The notes below the pieces were generated by a model that ran no database searches, was not told where the DNA came from, and saw only the letters and a list, made by a program, of their open reading frames with translations. This document shows, one piece after another, positions 1 to 4,903 of a DNA stretch of 13,936 nt. Location: contig CAAEVU010000150.1 in assembly GCA_900759575.1 (NCBI GenBank), positions 1 through 13,936 on the forward strand, written 5' to 3'. The DNA is from Clostridia bacterium. GTDB lineage: Bacteria; Bacillota; Clostridia; Oscillospirales; Acutalibacteraceae. Both the position numbers and the translations under genes were made by a program. Every line of letters starts with the position of its first letter. Position 1 is the first letter of the stretch.

Positions 1-194
1 CGGTAGCTGTTGTCGTTGACCCGGTAATCGATCTCCCCAGAGAGAATAAGTGTCAATTCGATCTCGTCGTGCCAGTGCCAGGGAAAGGAACCGGTCTCAT
101 AAGAAGAGAGCCGTTTCCGGCTGATGTTTACCGGAAATTCATATGTTCCGTGGGATTTTAGCTCCCGTTTTTCTTTGTTTACCCGTAATTCCAT
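1..194 (-). CDS. AraC-family regulator, N-terminal fragment (partial)
   Basis: The 5' end of a leftward gene that leaves the window at base 1; only about 64 residues are visible, starting at the ATG at 194-192. The fragment begins MELRVNKEKRELKSHG and continues through the segment WHWHDEIELTLILSGEIDY. A His-x-His-Asp-x-Ile-Glu core followed by a Leu-Ser-Gly-Glu turn is typical of the cupin (AraC-binding) sensor half of AraC/XylS regulators. The DNA-binding half would lie outside the window, so a stand-alone cupin protein cannot be excluded. It is divergent from galE and shares a promoter region with it. Such regulators often sense a sugar and control neighbouring genes; the ligand here is unknown. 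Family call fairly sure, role inferred. Confidence 0.75.
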   Translation of the reverse strand, partial: MELRVNKEKRELKSHGTYEFPVNISRKRLSSYETGSFPWHWHDEIELTLILSGEIDYRVNDNSY

Positions 195-234
195 AAAAAC
201 CTCAATATAAGAACAGAACCAGCCAATATCCTTG

Positions 235-264
235 TTGCTTTTTTGCTTTCAATCTCATTATAAT
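235..264 (+). promoter_or_regulatory. Promoter for galE
   Basis: TTGCTT (235-240), 18-bp spacer, TATAAT (259-264), about 55 bases upstream of the galE start. The -10 is consensus and the -35 weak, which suits an activator-dependent promoter, though activation is inference. Confidence 0.6.
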
Positions 265-285
265 AACAGTGTAAGCAGAAAGCAA
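243..285. repeat. Inverted repeat flanking the divergent promoter
   Basis: TTGCTTTC at 243-250 and its exact complement GAAAGCAA at 278-285, with arm centres 35 bp apart and the dyad centre on the shared -10 region. The right arm contains the minus-strand -35. A further TTGCTT copy at 235-240 makes a direct repeat, 8 bp apart, with the left arm. Candidate binding site of the adjacent AraC-type regulator. Confidence 0.45.
257..285 (-). promoter_or_regulatory. Promoter for the AraC-type regulator
   Basis: Read on the minus strand: -35 TTGCTT (285-280), 17-bp spacer, -10 TATAAT (262-257). The -10 hexamer overlaps the -10 of the rightward galE promoter, so the two promoters should compete for polymerase. 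Confidence 0.6.
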
Positions 286-319
286 CCTGTTCATAAAATT
301 TTACGGGAGGTTTTGCGGC

Positions 320-1309
320 ATGGCGATCTTGGTATTGGGCGGAGCCGGTTATATCGGTTCCCACACAGCGTACGAACTCATCGACAACGGCGTGGATGTG
401 GTGATCGCGGACAATTTGGAAACAGGTCACCGGGAAGCGGTGCACCCCAAGGCCCGGTTCTATCAAGGGGACATCCGGAACAGAGCGTTTCTGGATGAGC
501 TGTTCCAAAAGGAAAAGATCGACGGGGTCATCCACTTCGCAGCCAATTCCCTGGTAGGGGAAAGCATGACAAACCCCTTGAAGTATTACGACAACAACCT
601 GTGCGGCACCAAGGTGCTTTTGGAAGCCATGGTGGCTCACGGCATCCAGAAGATCGTGTTTTCCTCCACTGCCGCCACATATGGCGAGCCGGAAAACATC
701 CCGATTTTGGAAACGGACCCCACTCATCCCACCAATACTTATGGCGAGACCAAACTCTCCATGGAGCGGATGTTCCACTGGGTGGGGCAGGCCCATGGGC
801 TGCGGTATGTGTCCCTGCGGTACTTTAACGCTTGCGGCGCCCATAAGAGCGGCCTGATCGGCGAAGCCCACAACCCGGAGACCCACTTGATCCCCCTGAT
901 CCTTCAAGTGCCCCTGGGCAAGCGGGAGTCCGTGAGCATTTTCGGCAATGATTACACTACCCGGGACGGCACCTGTGTGCGGGACTACATCCATGTCACC
1001 GACCTTGCCCAAGCCCATATCCTGGCAATGCAGTATCTGAACGATGGGGGCGAAAGTTCCATCTTCAATCTGGGCAACGGCGTGGGGTTCACGGTAAAAG
1101 AAGTGATCGAAACGGCCCGCAAGGTCACCGGACATCCCATTCCCGCAGTGGAATCTCCCCGCCGTGCAGGTGATCCTGCCCAGCTGGTGGCTTCCAGCGA
1201 GAAAGCCCGGAACGTCCTTCACTGGAAACCGCAGTACGACGACTTGGAGACCATTATCGCCTCCGCGTGGAACTGGCATAAGAATCATCCCAACGGCTAC
1301 GAAAAATAA
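320..1309 (+). CDS. galE: UDP-glucose 4-epimerase
   Basis: Extended short-chain dehydrogenase that interconverts UDP-glucose and UDP-galactose in the cytoplasm (Leloir pathway and supply of UDP-Gal for surface glycans), using tightly bound NAD. At 329 residues it has the usual family length. The NAD-binding glycine motif GGAGYIGSH is at residues 7-15, the active-site serine/threonine region FSSTAATYG at 114-122, and the catalytic YxxxK (Tyr141, Lys145) lies in YGETK. The sugar-binding RYFNACG segment and a C-terminal RRAGDPAQLVAS segment also match GalE. The ATG is preceded by GGGAGG within a suitable distance. It stands alone on the plus strand, opposite an AraC-type regulator. No galK or galT is in view, so surface-polysaccharide supply is as likely a role as galactose catabolism. 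Confidence 0.95.
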   Translation: MAILVLGGAGYIGSHTAYELIDNGVDVVIADNLETGHREAVHPKARFYQGDIRNRAFLDELFQKEKIDGVIHFAANSLVGESMTNPLKYYDNNLCGTKVLLEAMVAHGIQKIVFSSTAATYGEPENIPILETDPTHPTNTYGETKLSMERMFHWVGQAHGLRYVSLRYFNACGAHKSGLIGEAHNPETHLIPLILQVPLGKRESVSIFGNDYTTRDGTCVRDYIHVTDLAQAHILAMQYLNDGGESSIFNLGNGVGFTVKEVIETARKVTGHPIPAVESPRRAGDPAQLVASSEKARNVLHWKPQYDDLETIIASAWNWHKNHPNGYEK

Positions 1310-1446
1310 ACCCGGTATGGATTGACGGGTTCCAGAGCGCGGCATGACCGCCTACTGCTGAAAATAAGGGAAAATGGAGCTGGGCTTTGAGGGTTTTCCC
1401 AAGGTTGTTCTTTGAAATTTGTGCAAGAAAATATGGCTTTCAAAAG

Positions 1447-1485
1447 GGGACCCCTGGCTTTCTAAAAGAGAGAGCCAGGGGTCCC
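1447..1485. terminator. Strong inverted repeat, possible bidirectional terminator
   Basis: GGGACCCCTGGCT (1447-1459) pairs perfectly with AGCCAGGGGTCCC (1473-1485), and the inner TTCT/AGAG bases extend the stem. There is no clean U-run on the plus side (CTTGCATAATTCTT); on the minus side it is followed by CTTTTG. It lies 137 bases after galE, so it may end galE transcription weakly or be a stable RNA structure. Confidence 0.4.
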
Positions 1486-1517
1486 TTGCATAATTCTTAT
1501 CCATGGGAGAAAGAGCC

Positions 1518-1545
1518 TTGTTTTCCCCGCTCTTCTTGGTATAAT
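1518..1545 (+). promoter_or_regulatory. Promoter for the membrane-protein gene at 1569
   Basis: Perfect -10 TATAAT at 1540-1545 with a weak -35 TTGTTT (1518-1523) at 16-bp spacing. The AAGGAGG ribosome binding site follows at about 1553-1559. Confidence 0.55.
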
Positions 1546-1568
1546 GAAGGGAGAAGGAGGGGGACAAA

Positions 1569-2069
1569 ATGGAGCAAAAAACGAAAAAGCGCTGGATCAT
1601 CCCTGTGTGCGTCCTGGGCGGGTTAGCGGTAGCGTGCTTTGGCGTGTACGGATGGATACTGTATTTTGGATCGCCTCTTATTCCGGGGAGTTTGGAGCGA
1701 CGCTATACCCGAGAGGTGCATGCACACCGTGAGGAGCTCCAAACATTCGCGGAACAGTGCCTGGAAACCGGAGCCGTGCCGCAGGATCAGCATTTGCCTG
1801 CGTTCGTACAGGATGCGCAAGTGGTTGGCCAGTCCTATCTTGACCCGGAGGAGCAGTTTGTGGAATTTTCCTGCGATGGTTGGGGACTGGTGCCCTCTTC
1901 CAGCTATTACGGATTTTACTATTCCCCCAAGGGGCCCAGGTCTTTTCAAGGAGTGGAGGAAGAACTGGTTCCTCAAGATGGTGGCTACGCTTGGCAAGGA
2001 GATGGGGACAATCACGGATTTACCCGGGAAATCGGGGACGGGTTCTACTATTTCGAAGCCCACTTCTAA
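1569..2069 (+). CDS. Unrecognised single-pass membrane protein
   Basis: 166 residues that I cannot place in a family. The N-terminus is MEQKTKKR, followed by one hydrophobic segment (about residues 9-32, WIIPVCVLGG through WILYF), so it is probably anchored in the membrane with a short positive cytoplasmic tail and a roughly 130-residue domain outside. That domain is acidic and rich in aromatic residues, with tyrosines and glycines clustered in WGLVPSSSYYGFYYSPKG (about 107-124), and ends in a run of short beta-like segments. It has no cysteine pair or lipobox. The start is chosen by a strong AAGGAGGGGG site about 6-10 bases upstream and its own TATAAT promoter. It has no operon partner; the next gene is convergent. 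Codon use looks normal, so it is likely a real gene of unknown function. Confidence 0.65.
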   Translation: MEQKTKKRWIIPVCVLGGLAVACFGVYGWILYFGSPLIPGSLERRYTREVHAHREELQTFAEQCLETGAVPQDQHLPAFVQDAQVVGQSYLDPEEQFVEFSCDGWGLVPSSSYYGFYYSPKGPRSFQGVEEELVPQDGGYAWQGDGDNHGFTREIGDGFYYFEAHF

Positions 2070-2097
2070 AAAGGAGGCGGGCATGAACAGGGCAAGA

Positions 2098-2126
2098 AAA
2101 AAGCCGGGGAGATTTCCCGACTTTTT
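2098..2126. terminator. Bidirectional intrinsic terminator
   Basis: AAAAAG (2098-2103) pairs with CTTTTT (2121-2126), and CGGG (2105-2108) with CCCG (2116-2119), with one C-A mismatch and a 7-base loop. U-runs on both sides serve the convergent genes ending at 2069 and 2135. Confidence 0.7.
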
Positions 2127-2134
2127 CCGTTGTT

Positions 2135-2986
2135 TTACTCCTTTTGGAGCAGGTTTTGGAATACTGCCGCCACTTCCTCCCGGGTGATGGGGCTTTGGGG
2201 ACGGAAGTTTCCGTCTGTGTCGCCGTTCATCAGGCCGGCAGTCTGGACGTAAGTCACCGCGTCTTGGGCCCAGGTGCTGACGGGCTTTGCGGCCAGTTCC
2301 TCAAAATACGATTGGATGGCCTTGACTGCGATTTCCTTGACTCGTGCTTCGGTCAATTCCGGTTCCTCCTTTCCGGTTGCTCCCATGGCCTGGACGATGG
2401 CAGGATAGTCCTTAAATGCCCAGTTGCCGTCAAACGTTTTTCCGGCGATCACCAGACTGTCGGTATACTGCCACATGCCATACGCCTTTTGATAGTCGCA
2501 GGAGTTGCTCCATTGCGCCACCCATTTGTCGTACTTGTCCAGCCGGGAGTGGTTCAGCTTCCCGTTCATCCACGCAAGCATGGAATAGATGCCGCAATAA
2601 AGTCCGGCAGATTCCATGGCCTCACAGAATGCCTCGCAGATGGAGACCAAGTCCGCCTGGGATTGGGAACTGTCTTCCACGTCATACCAAACGCCGTACA
2701 GAGGCTTTCTTCCGTTGAGCATCCGCAACGTGTGTTGGGCTTCGCTTTGGGCCATGGCGGTGTTTTTGGCGTAGGAGTATAGGTAAGCTCCCCAGGGCAG
2801 TCCGGCAGCCTCCGCTTTTTCCACGTTTTCCGCAAAACGCTTGTCATCTTGGCTTGCGTAGTCGCTGCCGAACCCGCAGCGGAGGATGACAAACTCCACC
2901 CCGGCAGTTTTCAGCGCAGTAAAATCCACGCTGCCGTTCATTTCTGAAATGTCCACACCTTTTATTTGGATCGTGATCCCTCCCAA
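2135..2986 (-). CDS. GH25 muramidase (lysozyme-like) with one SLH repeat
   Basis: Glycoside hydrolase family 25 N-acetylmuramidase, cleaving beta-1,4 bonds of peptidoglycan. Numbered from the TTG at 2986: GVDISEMNG (10-18) is the first barrel strand, GAYLYSYAKN (66-75) follows, and VWYDVEDS (99-106) holds the family's DxE catalytic pair (Asp102, Glu104). AQWSNSC and MWQYTDS complete the barrel by about residue 195. After a short linker a single S-layer-homology repeat spans about 238-282 (STWAQDAV to VAAVFQNLL). No signal peptide is visible, so export would be by lysis, a holin or a non-classical route, as for phage endolysins, yet no phage genes are nearby. The start is uncertain: TTG at 2986 has no ribosome binding site. 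A GGGAGGG site (2984-2978) instead points to an ATC codon at 2971, six bases downstream, which would give MQIKGVDIS, the usual start of such proteins. Confidence 0.88.
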   Translation of the reverse strand: MGGITIQIKGVDISEMNGSVDFTALKTAGVEFVILRCGFGSDYASQDDKRFAENVEKAEAAGLPWGAYLYSYAKNTAMAQSEAQHTLRMLNGRKPLYGVWYDVEDSSQSQADLVSICEAFCEAMESAGLYCGIYSMLAWMNGKLNHSRLDKYDKWVAQWSNSCDYQKAYGMWQYTDSLVIAGKTFDGNWAFKDYPAIVQAMGATGKEEPELTEARVKEIAVKAIQSYFEELAAKPVSTWAQDAVTYVQTAGLMNGDTDGNFRPQSPITREEVAAVFQNLLQKE

Positions 2987-2996
2987 TGAAAGATAG

Positions 2997-3010
2997 TGGG
3001 GAATTCCCCA
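2997..3010. promoter_or_regulatory. Perfect 14-bp palindrome
   Basis: TGGGGAATTCCCCA reads the same on both strands and lies just upstream of the GH25 gene in the divergent GH25/larE intergenic region. It could be an operator; no family can be assigned from sequence. Confidence 0.3.
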
Positions 3011-3071
3011 GCGTGAATTGTAAATGTGGAAAATGTTGGGGGAGCTGAAACTGCGGATTTTTTTCTAACTC

Positions 3072-3100
3072 TTGACGGAAAAGGGATTCTCCTGTAAACT
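3072..3100 (+). promoter_or_regulatory. Promoter of the lar genes
   Basis: TTGACG (3072-3077), 17-bp spacer, TAAACT (3095-3100). The spacing is ideal, and the -10 hexamer is identical to that of the feo promoter at 7801. Transcription would start near 3107, leaving a leader of about 130 bases before larE. Confidence 0.65.
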
Positions 3101-3106
3101 TAATAG

Positions 3107-3219
3107 GAATCCCAGGAAGGGATCGTCTGCCCAGAAGGGCAAAAGTCAGGAATGTTTTAGAATTTTGCAGGAAGCAAATCAGGCGCGCCGGAGCGTGCCG
3201 GGTTTGTTTCCTTTTGTTT
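3107..3219 (+). promoter_or_regulatory. Structured larE leader with terminator (attenuator or riboswitch candidate)
   Basis: Three hairpins in order. H1: ATCCC (3109-3113), loop AGGAA, GGGAT (3119-3123). H2: TGCCC (3128-3132), loop AGAA, GGGCA (3137-3141). H3 is long, 3170-3187 against 3194-3211: 11 pairs including two G-U, one A-G mismatch, then 6 more pairs, followed by TTTTGTTT at 3212-3219. H3 has the form of an intrinsic terminator and sits 16 bases before the larE start, which implies regulated read-through. GCAAAA (3139-3144) can also pair with TTTTGC (3163-3168), an arrangement that competes with H2. I do not recognise a known riboswitch class. Ligand or protein sensing is inference. 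Confidence 0.5.
3170..3219 (+). terminator. Intrinsic terminator inside the larE leader
   Basis: A 17-pair stem (arms 3170-3187 and 3194-3211, one mismatch, loop CCGGAG) followed by the U-rich TTTTGTTT. It lies between the lar promoter and larE rather than after a gene. Confidence 0.65.
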
Positions 3220-3235
3220 AAATGAGGAAATCAGC

Positions 3236-3979
3236 ATGGAATTGAAGGAATTTTTTCAGCAGTGCCCCAAAGTAGCCCTGGGTTTTTCCGGAGGCGTGGA
3301 TTCTGCCTACCTGCTTTATGCCGCGGTAGAGCATGGAGCCCAAGTGCGGCCGTATTTTATCAAAACCCAATTTCAGCCCCAATTTGAGTTGGAAGACGCC
3401 AAACGTTTGGCTGCCCAGTTGGGGGTGGAGCTAACCGTGTTGAAATTGGATGTGCTGCAAGTTCCCCATGTGGCCGAAAACGGCCCTGACCGGTGTTATT
3501 ATTGTAAGCGGGCGCTGTTTGGACGGCTGCGGGACCAGGCTTTGGCCGATGGATACACGGTATTGATCGACGGCACCAACGCTTCCGACGATGCAGGGGA
3601 CCGGCCAGGAATGCGGGCACTGGGAGAGCTTTCTGTCCGTTCTCCTTTGCGGGAATGTGGCATTACAAAAGCGGAAGTCCGCAGGCGTTCCAAAGAAGCG
3701 GGGCTGTTCACTTGGAACAAGCCGGCATATGCTTGCCTTGCAACCCGAGTCCCCACCGGGAACGTGGTTGATGGGGAAACGCTCCAGCGGGTGGAAGCAG
3801 GAGAAGACGCCTTGTTCCAGTTGGGCTTTTCCGACTTGCGGGTGCGGGTGTACCATGGGGCTGCCCGGTTGCAGCTTCCGGGAGAGCAGTTACAAAAGGC
3901 CATTGAGCAGCGGGAAGAGATTCGCCAAAAGCTCAAGCCCTGGTTCGACACGGTGCTTCTGGATTTAAAAGAGCGGTAA
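3236..3979 (+). CDS. larE: LarE, ATP-dependent sulfur insertase for the nickel-pincer cofactor
   Basis: LarE adenylates the carboxylates of pyridinium-3,5-biscarboxylic acid mononucleotide (P2CMN) and inserts sulfur, giving the dithiocarboxylate that binds nickel. The protein is 247 residues, normal for the family. The N-terminal PP-loop SGGVDSAYLL (18-27) binds ATP; DGTNASDDAGDRPGMRA (112-128) and SPLRECGITKAEVR (136-149) are typical LarE segments. Three cysteines stand out: Cys87 and Cys90 in DRCYYCK, and Cys167 in YACLATR. L. plantarum LarE uses a single sacrificial cysteine, Cys176, whereas the Thermotoga maritima type uses three cysteines to hold a [4Fe-4S] cluster, so this one is predicted to be cluster-dependent and catalytic. 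The ATG has GAGGA seven bases upstream. It is the first gene after the structured leader, with larB 94 bases downstream. Confidence 0.93.
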   Translation: MELKEFFQQCPKVALGFSGGVDSAYLLYAAVEHGAQVRPYFIKTQFQPQFELEDAKRLAAQLGVELTVLKLDVLQVPHVAENGPDRCYYCKRALFGRLRDQALADGYTVLIDGTNASDDAGDRPGMRALGELSVRSPLRECGITKAEVRRRSKEAGLFTWNKPAYACLATRVPTGNVVDGETLQRVEAGEDALFQLGFSDLRVRVYHGAARLQLPGEQLQKAIEQREEIRQKLKPWFDTVLLDLKER

Positions 3980-4073
3980 ACCATGGAACTTCCCACGGGA
4001 AAGTCAAGCTGGGAAGGACGCTTTTCCATAATTTTATACATTGCATAGGAACAGCAGAGAAGAGGAGTCGTTT

Positions 4074-4820
4074 ATGGATCAACAAGAAATACGCTCCCTG
4101 TTAGAGCAGGTCGCTCAGGGAAAACGCTCAGTGGACGAAGCGGTGCTGGCCCTGAAAATGGAGCCGTTCCGGGAGCTGGGATTTGCCAAGGTGGATAATC
4201 ACCGGGGGCTGCGGCAGGGCGCTGCGGAAGTCATATACGGGGCGGGAAAAACACCCCAGCAGATTCGGGATATTGCGGCATCCATGCGGGAAACAGGGGA
4301 AAAAGCCATTCTCATTACCCGCATGTCCCAGGAAGCGGCGGATCTGGTGGGCCAAACCTTGCCCCTGCACTATTATGAAATGGGCCGGATCGGAATTGTG
4401 GGACAGATGCCGGAACCCACGGGCAAGGGAACGATTGTGGTGGCCACTGGGGGAACCAGTGACATGCCTGTGGCAGAGGAAGCAGCCCTTACCGCGGAAG
4501 TCCTGGGGAATCGTGTCACCCGGCTTTACGACGTGGGAGTGGCGGGCCTGCACCGTACTCTTTCCCATTTGGAGGATATTATGAGCGCCCGGGTCATCAT
4601 TGCCATCGCGGGAATGGAAGGAGCCCTGGCCAGTGTGGTGGGAGGACTGGCGGATTGCCCAGTCATTGCCGTTCCCACCAGTGTGGGATATGGGGCCGCG
4701 TTTGGAGGCCTGGCCGCGTTGTTGTCCATGCTCAATTCCTGCGCCAGCGGGGTCAGCGTGGTGAATATCGACAATGGGTTCGGAGCCGGATATCTTGCCA
4801 GTATGATGAACCACATGTAA
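4074..4820 (+). CDS. larB: LarB, nicotinic acid adenine dinucleotide carboxylase/hydrolase
   Basis: First step of nickel-pincer nucleotide synthesis: it carboxylates C5 of the pyridinium ring of NaAD and splits the phosphoanhydride to give P2CMN and AMP. I start it at the ATG at 4074, which has AGAGGAG six bases upstream; a longer frame from a TTG at 4041 has no such site. This gives 248 residues. The C-terminal half resembles PurE (AIR carboxylase), with ATGGTSDMPVAEEA (124-137), YDVGVAGLHR (152-161), AGMEGALASVVGGL (179-192) and PTSVGYGAAFGGL (201-213). Cys223 in MLNSCASG matches the L. plantarum LarB cysteine (Cys221) that forms a covalent adduct with the substrate ring. It lies between larE and larC on the same strand, probably in one operon despite gaps of 94 and 83 bases. 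Confidence 0.93.
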   Translation: MDQQEIRSLLEQVAQGKRSVDEAVLALKMEPFRELGFAKVDNHRGLRQGAAEVIYGAGKTPQQIRDIAASMRETGEKAILITRMSQEAADLVGQTLPLHYYEMGRIGIVGQMPEPTGKGTIVVATGGTSDMPVAEEAALTAEVLGNRVTRLYDVGVAGLHRTLSHLEDIMSARVIIAIAGMEGALASVVGGLADCPVIAVPTSVGYGAAFGGLAALLSMLNSCASGVSVVNIDNGFGAGYLASMMNHM

Positions 4821-4903
4821 GCAAAAAGCCTGTCCTGTGAAAAGACGGGAGAAATATTGTTTTGATCTGGCTCCCTTTTGGAAGCCGGGGGAAGGAGTCA
4901 ACC

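Noticed and set aside
179..1345. 388-codon frame antisense to galE
   Set aside because: Shadow of galE; it would cross the divergent promoter and overlap the AraC-type gene start.
1368..1400. GGGAAAA/TTTTCCC inverted repeat after galE
   Set aside because: Seven-base arms with a 19-base loop and no T-run; too weak to call a terminator.
3107..3170. Known riboswitch classes (TPP, cobalamin, SAM, fluoride, NAD+-I, preQ1, T-box) in the larE leader
   Set aside because: I saw none of their signature core sequences. NiCo could not be excluded by eye, so an Rfam search would decide.
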